From Tachypleus tridentatus (taxonomy: Eukaryota; Arthropoda; Merostomata; Xiphosura; Limulidae): a stretch of DNA of 64,000 nt. The stretch lies in the NCBI RefSeq assembly GCF_004210375.1, contig NW_027467782.1, positions 33,159,771 to 33,223,770 on the forward strand, written 5' to 3'. The position numbers and the translations under genes were made by a program. This document shows, piece by piece, positions 14,501-29,500 of the stretch (the stretch's first letter is position 1; each line of letters starts with the position of its first letter). The notes under the pieces were generated by a model. The model was given only the letters and a program-made list of their open reading frames with translations, ran no database searches and had not been told where the DNA came from.

Positions 14501-17500
14501 TTACTGCACATGATATAAAGTTTTAGTGTCTTACATTCAAACTTTTACTAAACTGCTTTTTGTTTATGATACAACAATTATTATAACATAAGAACTTGAC
14601 TAGTAATCCATATTTTAATAGTATGTAAGTTTTAAGTTCTTAATTCTACAAGGTAATATTAAAAACATCCTGAATTTTCCATAAGTATTCTTCCTTTTCT
14701 TCTCTGTTTTACCCACCACCCCTTTAAAAAGTACAAAATTAAGCTTAAAGTACTTACTATAAAATTGTTGTTTCTCTCACTAACGGCTCGGCATGGCCGT
14801 TATGCTCTCTTACATTTAATTACATATTACTTGTAGATAGTAGAAAGTCAAGCTTTTCTTTTGTCAATTGATGTGTTAAATTATGTTTTGATTAGGTTGG
14901 CATGAATTTCACTTATAATACAACTTTGGTTCCCACAGGAATCACAATGACTAGCTTGGATAAAATTGTAAAGTATCTTGTCGCATAGTTAATCTGTGAT
15001 CTTCAGTATATTATTTAAATAAATAATAATTGTTTAGTGCATTACTACCATTAGTATAAAAAACAGGCTTAAGTTTCACTGACAATCAACAGCAAGAAAC
15101 AAGAAGTTTTGGTAAATACTTTATTTCTTGATTTTCATGTTTGTTTGTTATTTATTATTATAAAAGTAACTAAAATATAAAAGTAGGGATCTTTTTAGGT
15201 TAGTAAAGAATAAATTAGGTAAAATAAATAATATGATAAAATTGTTTCAAAAGGCACCCAAATGAACTGCATGTGCTCCAAGTGATTTAAACCTTATAAT
15301 GGCACAGATAGTAGCTAGAAAAGGTTCAAAGTGCAAGAAAACATAATTTGATTATAAATGTATGTGCACTATTATGAGCTTAAAACTACATCAGATAAAC
15401 AAAAGTAGTTTCATGTTACAATTCTAAGAATAAAAGAGGGTAATTTAGTTTTATTTAATGGTGGTTAGGAGATTAATCGAACTGACTGATCTGGTTTTAA
15501 GATAGGGTAGAGAAAATGAAAGGTGAAATATGAAGTTTTCTGGGAAAAACATTTGAAATGTATTTAAGTGGTTTTATAAATTGCACAAAGGAATACTGAA
15601 ACTTTTTTGGAGGAGAAAAAATATTTTTAATCTTTACACACTGCATCCTCAAAACAAATACATAATATATTTACAGACAAACCTTTATTGTAGTTTGTTA
15701 AAAATACTTCAAAAAATATGATTTTGTTGTGTGTGAAAGACTTGTAATGTTAACTGAAAGACTACCAAGTTTTGTTAAGACTTGAAATGAGTACAAAGAG
15801 GTCATGTGTTTGGTTATTTTAACTGAATTCATGATGAGAGGGTTAAATCCAAAAGCACTTTAATGAAATCATAACATTACAAGTCCCATTACAACTTTCT
15901 GAGCCAAGGAAAGTTCCATGAAGATATAATAATGAAGAGCCTGCTGCTTCTTTCAAGGGCAATGACCTTTTCATAACTATCTGATATTACAGGTCTTGTT
16001 ACATCATTTTAGAACCAAAAATAATTTCATGACTATTTGACATTATAGGTCTTGTTACATCATTTAGACCCAAGAACACTTTCATGACTATTACAGGTCT
16101 TTTTGCATCGTTTAGAACCAAAAACACTTTTATGACTACCTAATATTATAGGTCTTGTAACATTTAGAGCTGAGAAAACTTTCATGGTGATGCAATGTTA
16201 CAGGTCTACCAAAGGTGTTCAAAATCAAAATTATTTTCATCAGGATGTAACATTGTGTCCTTTTGAATTTACCACTTTCATAGTAATTTGATGTTGTAGG
16301 TTCTTTCATTTTTAAGAACACTCTTGATATGTTGTAACTGTAAAGGCCTATTTACATCCTTCCAAGTCCAGAACACTTTCTGGTTGATCCTTTTGCATTT
16401 TGTGAAGTGAAGAATATTTATGCTTTTATTTATACAGTGAAGAACAGATACTACTAAAGTCGTATTCAATGAATAATATTTGTAAAAATTATTAATTTAA
16501 AAGAGTGGAATAGAGATCATCAAAATAGTACAGCCTTGATATTGATGAATCTTCTGTCCAGCTGAAGGAAGTGATAAAAGACACCAATAAGAACTACATA
16601 TAATCACATTCTGTTCTCATTTATAAAATCACACATTTCTCTTCACTAATTCACCAACTTGTGACAACTGCTGCAGCCCTTCCAGGTAGCACCTCTGAAG
16701 TGGAGTGTGTCTCCTCCAATGTGCACAGCACAGTCACAGACACAAAACACTACACCCACCTTAAATGAAGTTGATATGAGGAATAAGAATGACTAGGGCT
16801 ATTTTTTATAACATTAATCCACAACTGTTTGCAGGACCATGAGCAGTGATTTCCTGGTTAATAAAAATATGATCAGTAACAAAAGTTGGATGTGTTTATT
16901 GTTATTACTTAGTAAAATCTACATATACATCTATACTAATAATGAAATTAACTTTGACATGTGATTCAAAAGCATGCATGTAAAGTAAAGTCAGATACAT
17001 GCCCTAAATCTAATAAGCTACATGTGTGTCACTCTGTCCTTTTTTTGACAGTTGGCTGGATTTTGTTCCTCTTGCACAAAATAGTAAAAGTGTTTTCTTT
17101 TTGCATCCCTCACATTTAGTTATCTTAAATCAACAAGTAAAGTATAGTGTCCCCTCCCTAGTGCAAAGAAAATGGCTTTACAGAACAGAAGAACCAAATC
17201 TTATATTGTACTCTTAGACTTTGAGAGAAGGATGAACCCACCATAAATGTTTCCCTAACTCATGGATTGTGTTTTAAATAATAGATATTATTGTATAAGA
17301 AAATTTAAAGGCTGAACACTATGTGCTTGGTGTGATTCTTTTGTGTGGTAAGGGGTCTTACCAGGAAAGGTTCCATATTTTTAGTTTACTTTCTGTAGAT
17401 GGGTGGCCTTGTGGTGACCCCTTCCAGGATTAACCTGAGAACCAGTTTTGGACGTTTTCAACAGGTGTTGTGGACATTGTGTCAGATGTTGGTGTTCGGG

Positions 17501-20500
17501 TATGATGTTCATGAAACCCTGGTGTAGCTGCAATGTCCTTGTTTAGCATTGTAACGTGAAGCCTCATAGGACTCCATTGTGGGCAGGGTCAATGGGTAGT
17601 AAATCTTCCTCTCACTCTTATGAATTCCGTAATCCTTGAAAATCACCACAACCATCAGATCTTGTAGCTCAATTTTTAATCCTTCATTCTTTATCTGATT
17701 AATCCTTAGGGCATATGTCTCCCTTTTTCATTTAAAAGGGATTAGAGTGGAATATTGGCTTTCCCAAGTCCATCAAGAAGCTATGTTTTGGGGACATCTT
17801 TGTGGAAATATCAACCCCAAAACACAGTGAACACCTCCTGAATTTTAAGGCCATTGGGGATATACCCATTGATGTTACTCCCCCTTGCTACTGTGAATTC
17901 TTTACAAGGAGTAATTGTTGAGAGTAATTTGAAGAACATTCCTGAGTTGGAGATTCTTGCTTGTTTCCCCAACCAAGGAGTTTCTGTTGTGCAGCCATTT
18001 CTTCACTTGCAAGGACAGAATTATGCTGCCAACCAGTGTCGTAATTTTGACATTTAAATTGTTACATCTGTCTTCCTTGACATCTACCTGAATTGTTAGG
18101 TGTGGGTATATTCCTAACCCTCTCTGATTTTTTCAGTGCCAGCAGTTTTGATTTCAAAGACATCACATCGTAGTTCTTTGACGTGCACTTTTTGTGGTGG
18201 CAAAGACCACAATGCATATGAGTACAAACTGGAACCACATTGCATTAAAAGTAGTGGTTGTCACCTCTTTTACTTTTGTCCTTGTCTTAGGTGGGTGGAG
18301 GAGAAAGAGGTACAGTGTTTTAAAACAGTTGACAACATTTAGCTTGAAACTCAGAAATTATTTTTCCCCAACTCCATTTCAGACATATGCTTCTGCACTA
18401 TGTACCACTGCTGCAGTGCGAGTGCAGAAAGATTTATTTTCCAACAATGTGAAGGGTATTTTGCCCTCTTTGGATAAGTGAATTGGCAAGTCAGTGTCTA
18501 CTCCTCACTCTGTTCCCACCATTCTTTCCAGTGATTGCCCAGGTCCAGGTTTTTCAGCCCTGCTTCTGGCAATATGCTATTAAACTTTAATCCTTACCAC
18601 AGCATTCCCTTGAGGTTCTATCTTCCTCAGTGAGCTGTGCTCTTTTAGAATAGACAGTCTGCCACTCTTCTTTTTAGCCTTCATATTCAGGTGCACTGGT
18701 AGAATTGGGTGTGCCATTGGATGTCATTGCTGTTTCCACTGATCAGCCCATACTGCAATAGCTTATTATCATTCCCACTTGTTTATCTTTCTTTGAGTCA
18801 TCTGAGGAAGGCAGATATTTCCAATTGAATGTACTATCTCTTTAATAAATATCTTTCAAACCATTCTTCTATTCCTATTTATGCATATGGTTTAAAGAAG
18901 GTGTTTCTGTACAACCTGCCAAGGTTTTTCTCCAAATGATTGAGAGGGGGAAGTTGTCCTCACTAGGTTATGCATTGGTCACAGCTTCTTAACTCATTAT
19001 TTTCTTTCATCTGCAACTGAGCCACCAATTTGTGGCCTTTGTAACACTCAAGTCACAATAAACCATGTTTTACTGTCATGCCATCATTACAATCATAAGT
19101 GATGGCACCATTTTCTATATGCCTTAAGTATGGGTTTACCCTTGACATTGGAAATGGTAACACTGTCCGACTTCCTCATGTCTTTAACTTTTTATGAGCC
19201 ATTTGCCTTTTTAATTCTATTTAGATCTTTTATACAAATTTTGGACATTGTTTTGTTTTAATTTAATTTATTTTTTTGCCTTTTATAAGACATTCCTTTT
19301 TCCTATTTTACTGCTTGTTTGGTGTAGATAGTCTAGTTGGTTTGTGTCAGTAAACACCAACCAACTGAACACAATGTAGAAATATCAAAGTTGTTTTGAT
19401 TAACAAAGTTTCCATTTCTTTGTTAGGTGGAATTGCCATAATAAAATGAGAAAGTGCTTAACAGTTATGAAATACAATTATATAGAAACATCACAAAGTC
19501 TAAAATAGTGGTTATGTACATAATAATGTGAAGGAAGTTTTCATGACAATATGACTGAATCTACTTTACTGAATTATTTTGGATGGTGATGTATTTTATG
19601 TTTAAGCAGTCAGTCAGGTTTAAAAGCAATTTTTTGGCAAGTTGAAGTAATGTGTTCAATAAATACAAGTTGATTTTGTTGCAAACTGCAGGTAAAGAAC
19701 AGTATTTAGGGAAAAGATACAAGGCTCATATCACTTGTTATTGCACTGAAATTGAAAAAGTATAATTAAGGGAACATGAAGACTGAAGAATTCAGTAGTA
19801 CTTATTCAGTAACCTGTTTCTATTGTGTTTTAGCTGTATTGGACTCACTGCAGTTTATTTATTGTATTCAGTGCAATTATTTTGTTACAAAATATAATAA
19901 GCTTAGTTTATTGGAGTTCGTGTATCTGTTAAAATCAGTAAAATAGATCCTAGTAAATGACAAGTTTTAGAAAAGATGTTGGAAAGCCCTTCATTTTTTT
20001 ATTTTTTTTTTACATTAACTTGCATGAATAATTTATGTGCATCTCTAAACAACAGTTCATAAGTTATTTGTAATATATAGGAATACATTTGTGAAGATGA
20101 GAAACACACTTCAAGTAAAAATGTATTCTGAAGACAGCTGGTATGGATATTAGAACTTTAATTAACATAAAGCAGAGTCAGTTGCAAACTCTCTCTTTGT
20201 TAACCTGAAGATTACATGAGAAGATCAAAATATTCTTCTGTGCTTTATGTTAATTAAAGTTCTAATATCCATATTAGCTGTCTCAAGAATACATATAGGA
20301 ATAGAGATTATTTTGAAGTAGAGAAGTTTGAGTTGAAACTTAAATAAATGTTTATCTTCTTTTGTTTTGTTTTTAGATTAGAAATGAGGAGATTGAGTGA
20401 GAACCAAAAGTCTTCATTTTTTTATTTAAGTGTAGAAGATGAAAACTTTGCTTATGATTTGGTTCAAGAGCTAGTTAGGTCTTTCCTAGCAGCTGAAGAC

Positions 20501-23500
20501 ACCAGAATACAAGTGAGTGGTTATTTTATACTGAAGTGTGTCTTTTGACTCTGTGTTATTGGTTTTATTTCACATTGACATACTTATGAGAAATGGTTAG
20601 AATAATTAGACTACCTATACAAAAGTTGCACAGATTTGAAAAATACTTTATTTTCACTTTACTTAAATTTAAGTTTTTCATTTGTTAAAACTTAATCATT
20701 TATTTTTAAAAAAATTAGTTTAAAATATAATCTTAATTATCTATGAACCTTGCCATTTCTTTCTTTCACTATACATGAGATATTAAATTTTTTCAGAAAT
20801 CTCAAAACAAATTGTTGATCACAGTAATCACTAGATATTCAGTGAGATATAACATTTAATTTACATTACCCAGTTGCTTTCTTACCCAACAAATGGTTTG
20901 TAACATGATGTTCTGAAATATGGACAAACATGTTTTGAATCTCCTGTGGTCTTCAAAATATGGATACAAATGGGTGAAGAAGTTCAGTGCAACAAAACAT
21001 AAGCCACATTTTAAGGTGTGTTACCAAATCCTGGACTTACGAATGACAGCAGAATGTGCTTTTATATATTTCAAATACTGCATACCATTTTGGATTGTAT
21101 ATATGCTTTGAACAAAATACAGATTGTGACAATCATAACTCGCCACTGAAACACACTGTAAATGGAGAAAGTTTTAAATCGTCATCAGGTAAATAGAATA
21201 AATAAACTATCAAAAGATCATTTGTACAGGGTGTTCAGAAAGTCACTGTGCACTTGTATATTTATTAACAGACATGTTTCAATATAGAATACAGGAGGTA
21301 AATATGAATAACAATTATAAACAATATTAAAAGTGACCCCTGTTGGCTTGGATCCTTCTTATTTTGTTTCTAAACACTGCTGTCAGTTGCTGGCTTGAAA
21401 TAGACTGAATAGACATATAATTACAAAACTGCACAGTGACTTTCTGAACACCCTGTATAACATTTTGTAACTCCGTTAACAACATCACTACAGTTGATAA
21501 ACTTCTGCCAACCTGCATGGAGCCTAAGACAAGACCTTCCAGCTATATGAAGTAGTAAAGGTGTGCCAGGCACCAACAGAAATATTTTTTTTTTTGTTAA
21601 AAAAGAGCATGAAGTGAAAACATAAACTAACCATCTTTAGTGGCATAAAATTGAGTGAAACCAGGGAGAAGATACCTCAGTGTTGTCTTTACAAATCCAC
21701 TACTATCACTAGTCAGTAGGAACATTAAGATTGTTCAGGACATAGAATTTTGTGTGGAATCAGCAGATCAGTTTTCTGGAGGGCAAAAAATATAGAAATG
21801 TCACTTCTAAGTGAAATATATTTAGAGAAGAGAAAATACTTCTAAAAGTGAAGGAATTTCTTCACTGAAACAGTGTTAAGCTACATCTGCATAATTTTAG
21901 GACTAACAGGTTTCACTTTTATAAGCTCATTCATTACTTACAAATAGACTTAATGTGTTGAAATAAAATTATTTGTAGACTGAGAATGTTTGTATCCTGT
22001 GTTTTGAAGCACCCATTGATAAAGTTGCAATATTGCTTTGGACTTTTCATTATTGTGAGTGAAAGACCTGTTGAGCTTCATGTATTTGTAGATAGTGAAA
22101 AATATTAGACACACTCGAGATTATAGGGTTGTTAATAAAGTGCCAATATCTAAAGTTTGTAACAAGAAGTAATTATTCTTGAGGAGACCTTTTGGTGTAC
22201 ACATAATTCAAGAACTGTACTGTATAACGAATCTTATGTTGATTGTATATGTGACTTTTTTTTAACACAGGCTTAGTCTCTGGGACTGGCTTTATAATCA
22301 TTTTGTGTTTGATACAATTTTCAAGCTATTACTTTTAAATTAATAAATATATCTTAATGGAACTTGGTATATTATCAATAAATATTACAAGATTTGTTAT
22401 GCAAAATATTGTGTTTTTTTTTATGAAGTCGTAAGCTTTTCTTTTGCCTTTTTTTTTTTTTTTGCATGTTTCTTATCCAACATTTTGAGATGAAAAATAC
22501 TTTCATGCATCAGAAAATTTTCAAATTTCACATACCAAATATAACATTCAAAACTTATCAAATGTTTATTAAGGAAAAACATTATGTTTTGCCCTTTATT
22601 TTACTAATGAATCTCTGTGTAGGTTTGGTTGATTTTACTGATTTTGTAACCAAAAAAACAAAATATGTGTGTGTGTGTGTATATGTATAAATTTTGCCCT
22701 TTTCATTCTGGGATGACAACAGAGTATAACATGAAAACACAAATGTTTAGACTAAATAGCTTAAATCTTATAACATTATACATTCATATATATTTATTAT
22801 TTTTATTATAACAACCTTTCATCCATGCATGCCTAACAATACAGAAGCTACAGTGAAGCAGTGCACATGTGTCATATTACTGTATTAAGTTATATGGAAC
22901 TAATTTTTACTATCCACAGAGTGACCTGTTTTGACTGTGTTGTAGTGGAAAAGGATTGTGCAAAATACAGTCACATTTCAATTATTATACATTATATACG
23001 TATTTACAATACTGTTATTTACAGGTAACAAATATACAGTTTAAATAAACAAAATAGTCATAAGTTACAATATCAGTACTGTAGAATTCCACTATAATTT
23101 ATCAAGCTTAGTAAGTAAGCTGTATTTAGGTCTAAAAAAATATGAAATTCCAACATAATGATTATCTTTTCTCACATATGTGAACTTTACACATGCTACA
23201 AACCTTCTGCTCCCCACTTTTGGAATTGTAAGATTTCAATGCGTTTCTCATCCGAATCGTCGTGTGACATACTCATTTGACATATGTGGTTCCTTCTACA
23301 CTCCTCTACTGAACTATCACTTCTCATTTGACAGTGCTTAGGTTTGGAAGAGCTTTTTCTTTTTTAAGGTTGTATTTACTGCTCACAAGGTTCTATCACT
23401 TTTGGGGATATGGCATTATTGTTAGCAGCTCGAGATGGTGATTCCTCCTTTTCTTCCATTTTCCATCTTTCCCCTTGACTATCCGTGTAGGCTTCTGTGC

Positions 23501-26500
23501 TCAGTGAGAGCTCTTTGTTGACATACTGCTTCCTACCAGGATACGTTTTCTTTATCCTCTGGCAATCCTCCTCTGTTCATGATCTTTTACCTACTTTTTT
23601 TGCCAGTTAGGTCCATCTTTTGTTTCAGTTGGTCTATTTCTCTTGGAATTTGTTCTAGGTATACTCCTATCAGATCTGACAATTTCACTTTTCCCTTGCT
23701 TGCCTTTGTCATCCATTCTAAGTCTTCCATTATATTGCAGTTTCCTCTTTGTTTGGGGTTTTATCTTCCACCTGTAGCCATTCTTCATAATTCTGTGTGA
23801 CTGACTGTTAAGTTTCTATTTATACTTTTTTTTTCTTTTCACAGGTCTTCTTTTCATTCATCATTATTTTGATCCTGTTCTGTGGTCAGACACCAGGATT
23901 TTTTTAAACTTTAAATCCACACTGTACTTCCATGATGTGTTCAATTTATCTTCCATGGCTTCACACATTCACCATTGAGATGGGGTGTTCCACAAAATCA
24001 CATATAGGTTCATGATTTTCATGATATTTTGTGTTTCATAACCAAGCCCATCCCAGACTGTATCACCCTTGGACTGAATGGGAAAACAGAAGGGGTTTGT
24101 TGTTCATCCCAATCATTCCTAGAATTAATAACTCAGTATGGTCTGATTTTTCAAAATAAGATTTTGTGGTTATGTGGTGATACTGCTTTGGATTTCACCA
24201 CCACATTGTCACCTTCCTTGCTTCAAGTGGAGTATGGGCATCCTTACAACTCCAGTTCCAAATTGCTGAGGTGGTTGACCCTGAAGGCACCCAGCTGAAT
24301 GAGTTACTCACAATAACCAATAAATTACAGAATAGGGTGGTGGTATTTTATGGGTGTAGATGATGTGATATTCTTCTCTTTATGATAACCATTGACAACA
24401 GAATGAGACATCAAGATGTAATTCATCCCTTTTATTGGAAACTGTCATCCTACTCTGAACTAAATGTTGTTACACTATAAGAAGGTTTTGAATTTAGAGT
24501 GAACTCATTTACTTAAGTTCTCACACATATTTCAAGTTAACTATCTTCCTAACTCAATTTCCTCCATCTTGGCTGTGGGTCACAGCAATGATTTGTGAAA
24601 TTGTTCTGGTTCTGTCATTGGCTATCTCTTGTTTCTTGTTTTCTCATCTTAATATTAGGGGTATGATATTGTCTATGGATGGTCCTGGCCCATTTCACAG
24701 TTATGGGAGTTGATTACATGCAACAGACATTCTGTTGATACCAATTCAATAGCTCAGATCTAATCCTAGTGTCATACCCAGGAATTAGAGTGGGTTTCAA
24801 TTCCCCATTTCATGGGATTGAGGTAAAGAGTGTATGCTCTTTATTCTACACTCACATGGATGTTGGTATCTCATGGGCATGTTTTGAAAGTAGTTGATTT
24901 ACTATGTGTAGTCCATTGCATCCAAGCTGCTGTACACCTAGGGGTGTTTCTTTTGTTTACCTGCCTTTCCTATTTTGAGAATGAGTTACAGTATTGGTTA
25001 TGACCACTTTCTTGCCACATTCTCTCTCACTCTGATGTACTCCTCTCATTTTTTTCCCTTATATTTCACACGTTTCATAATCGGATGAAGAGTATCCCTG
25101 GCTCAGAAATGGTCCACTTCCCCTTTCTATGATCTTCAGATCTGATTCTTTCATTTCCAAGATATCCTTCAGATAATTTTAAAATATTCTTTTGTCATAT
25201 CCTCACACTGGTCCCTCCTTGTTATCAATGTAAGATTCTAGCTAATATTGTGAGAGTAGATAATTACCATATCAGAAGTCTTAATTTTCCCTATACTGAA
25301 AATGTATTTTCAATGTACTTGCCATCTCTCACAAGATTAACTGTTCTTATTTAGTGTTGCCCTTTGTATGTGAACTTTTTCTTTATGCATACTACAAGTC
25401 TTCCACTCCCCTTGAATTGGGATTTGTTTATCAAGGAAATCATCATCCATTATCCTCTCATATTCCTGTTAATACTTTAGGTCTTTTACAGTAAACACAG
25501 TCACATGATACCTTATATCTTTCACATTAAACACAGTCACACATAATACCTTATATCTTTCACAGTGAACACAGTCACAACATACTTTATATCTTTCTTC
25601 TATATCTTTCACACTAAACACAGTCTTGCATAATACCTTATATCTTTCACAGTAAACACAGTCACACACGATACCTTATATCTTTCACAGTAAACACAGT
25701 CACACACGATACCTTATATCTTTCACAGTAAACACAGTCACACGTGATACCTTATATCTTTCACATTAAACACAGTCACACATAATACCTTATATCTTTC
25801 ACAGTAAACACAGTTGCACATGATACCTTATATCTTTCACAGTGAACACAGTCACAACATACTTTATATCTTTCTTCTATATCTTTCACACTAAACACAG
25901 TCTTTCTATATACCTTATCTTTCACACTAAACACAGTCTTGATACCTTATATCTTTCACATTAAACACAGTCACACGTTATACCTTATATCTTTCACATT
26001 AAACACAGTCACACATGATACCTTATATCTTTCACATTAAACACAGTCACACATAATACCTTATATCTTTCACAGTAAACACAGTCACACACGATACCTT
26101 ATATCTTTCACAGTAAACACAGTCACACGTGATACCTTATATCTTTCACATTAAACACAGTCACACATGATACCTTATATCTTTCACATTAAACACAGTC
26201 ACACATAATACCTTATATCTTTCACAGTAAACACAGTTGCACATGATACCTTATATCTTTCACAGTGAACACAGTCACAACATGATACTTTATATCTTTC
26301 TTCTATATCTTTCACACTAAACACAGTCTTGCATAATACCTTATATCTTTCACACTAAACACAGTCACACATGATACCTTATATCTTTCACATTAAACAC
26401 AGTCACACATAATACCTTATATCTTTCACATTAAACACAGTCACACATAATACCTTATATCTTTCACAGTAAGCACAGTCACATGTGATACCTTATATCT

Positions 26501-29500
26501 TTCACATTAAACACAGTCTTGCATAATACATTATATCTTTCACATTAAACACAGTCACACATAATACCTTGTATCTTTCACAGTAAACACAGTTGCACAT
26601 GATACCTTATATCTTTCACAGTAAACACAGTGACACGTTATACCTTATATCTTTCACAGTAAACACAGTCACGTATGATACTGTAGGCCTTTCACAGTAA
26701 ACATATGGTATTGTGTGTATTTATTGTTATTTTTATTTCTCCACTTCCTAACGTTTTTCTTTCTTTCTGGAACTGAAGTTTTTCATGCTGTGTTTATGAC
26801 TGTTTTCTTATGTAAAGTACACATTTTTCTTTTTTGTAGGACTGTGCATCTTATGCACTGCAGGAAACCTTACAGATATATACTTGTCAAAGTGGAGAGT
26901 TGTCACAAATTGTGAGACCAAGTAATAGTCTTTGGAACAGGTTTTCAGAAGAGATTCAAGAAATTTTGGTACCTTTGCAGCACTCCAGGTATGTATTTTA
27001 TTTTTTATTATAATGAAATTTAGACAGTAATTTTCAGTTATTTTCTTTCTTATCAATTTTTTTTCTAACATTGTTCATTGTGTTATGTTTTTCTTTTATC
27101 TTTACTGTGTTATAAAACATTACAATTCAACAGTATTTTAGCCTAGTTTAAACATTAAAAACTCAATTTTTTTTTAAATATTTCACATAAACTGAAAAGT
27201 TATTTGAATATTGAAGTTGTTCTGCTTTTTTAATAAAAGTTAAAAAAAAAGTTCATCAGGTTTTCTGTTATTATTTGATAGGTACATTATGTCTAGTAAC
27301 AAGAGGACTTCCTTTCCATGCCCAATATATGGGAGCAAACTAGGAAGCACTTTTAAAGATTGGGCCTGTAATTGGGCATCTTGTCTTCTCCAGAAGGTAA
27401 GAAGCACTTTTCTGTGATAAAAAGAAATGAGATAATTAGGTTGCTAATCAATATTATTGTTATAGGTGATTATTATATTAACTAAAACCATGACGAAATT
27501 TGAACTAGAGATCAGACTGTGTAGATAAAAGTATTACTGAAACAGAGGCACCTCACAGTTCAGCTAAACATATCTGTTCACACAGTTCTTGTAAGTCTGA
27601 GTTTCATTTCCTTTTCTAATTCAGGAGAATGTTAATTTCAACTATTAAGTAACGTGCACACAGTTCTGTAACATTTGTCACAGTTTTAGCCCATTAGGAG
27701 CACATTATTGAAACTTACTCTACAAATATGTTTAGAACATAAAGGTGGTATACACTTTTAGAATTTCTTTTGGGGGGTAGACTACTGTAGTATCAAAGAC
27801 AAGTACTAGATTATAATCACCACATTACACTTAAAATTCTCTCATTTTGTCTTTGTATATGTTAATTTTCTGTTTTAATGGAAAGAAAAGAAATAATGCA
27901 GAATAGTTTTTATAAAACTGCTTTTTGAGAACAGATTATGCCATAGAGAAAAACAACCAAAATCATTTCAATTTAAAACTAACTTTTCCATGCTCATTAG
28001 CATGTTTTAAATGCCCTTAATTTTATAAAATTTATATGGTTTTGTGTATTTAATTTCTCAGATAAAGCGAGAGAATACAGCTAGAGTTTTTCAGTCATGC
28101 TTCATGATTGTCAAAACGATGTGAAGACAACAGTTTTTCTTCTTCCTCACATCATGGTTAATGTTTTACAAGATGCAAGCAATGAAGAAAAGGAAGATGT
28201 TTGTTTTAAGAAATAATATAAAGTATAGAAGTAAATGTACATAATTCTTTATATGACATTTTCTTTTTTCAGAAGTAAAGAATGTAATACAACTGATAGG
28301 CTGTGAGATTTTAAAGACAGAGCTTAGCATTGATAGCCATTTGACAGACTTCTGCATCTTCTCTTATCAGATTGGCCAATCATTAATTTTGTTTAGATCT
28401 GGTAATAAAATGTTTTAAGGGGTAAGAAAGCAGGGAACAGAAAGAAAATACCAGTACCAGTACATCTGCTTTGATGTTTACAGTAAATAGAAAAGATTCT
28501 GAATTGGTTAATTATCCATCAGTCAGCCAAAGGTATTCTGACTTTTGGGACATTTTACTTAACTTTAGTCTTTCAGTCGTTTTTCAGGATGTGAATTCTA
28601 TTGTGAGAAACTATTTTCAAAATAATATTAAAAGTACTTCCTTTTATCAAAAAATTTTCTTTCTTTCTTATTGTTGATTACAAATCCTAGTTCCATCTTA
28701 CATATCTAGTCAATTTCAACTTGATTGAAAGTAACATTATTTCTTTTGACAGTTTATTTTGCCAGTTACAACTGTCACTGCCAGAAACAAAGATAAAACT
28801 GTCAAAAATGTATGAGTGACCTATGGTCAGATCTTTGAAATTGAGATCAACGTTACTTTTGTCAGTCTAATTAACAATATTTTTGCTAAGAGTATTCTTG
28901 GACAGCATGAATTTATATCTAATAATGTTTTTTTTAATAGATATTAAATTATTTATGTGTATCTTATGAGTGCTATAAACTTAACAGTAACATTCAAGAA
29001 GAAATAGTTTGAATTATTAGAATAATTTGTTTTTATTTACCGTACATGTTTACTTAGCTTATGTGCACTGAAGTCTTGTCATAGCTTTCAACAAATATAA
29101 TGTAATATGAAAAACATGAATGTTAAAATAAACTATAATCCACTTTTGCATGTTACACCAAATGTTATAGCATTAAAAATACCAGTTGAACAGTGATTTT
29201 GATTTATATAATTATATAAGACAACATTGTTTGTTTTTTGAATGCTGTGCAGTGTAAGACTACAGTGTTACTGCAATAGTAAATGATGCACAGGCAGATA
29301 GGTTTAAAAAACTGCATCTAGGTTGAGTCAGGTGTCTAAAGCTCTGTTTGGTTGGTTAAACTTGCTCTTAGACTGTGTCAAATGTCTGTAGTTTTTACTT
29401 TGGCACTGTAAGTATACAGACTGCTAAAATAGAGACTATACGAGGATAGCTTGTATTTCACACACCTACTAAGGTGCATTATGCTCACATATAGCAGGAA

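Noticed and set aside
25469..25669. Minus-strand 66-codon Cys-rich repetitive ORF
   Set aside because: It is a translation of the minisatellite, periodic by construction, with no independent evidence of coding.
25483..26700. Regularly spaced repeats that might suggest a CRISPR array
   Set aside because: Units are contiguous, with no unique spacers, in an intron of a eukaryotic gene. It is a minisatellite.
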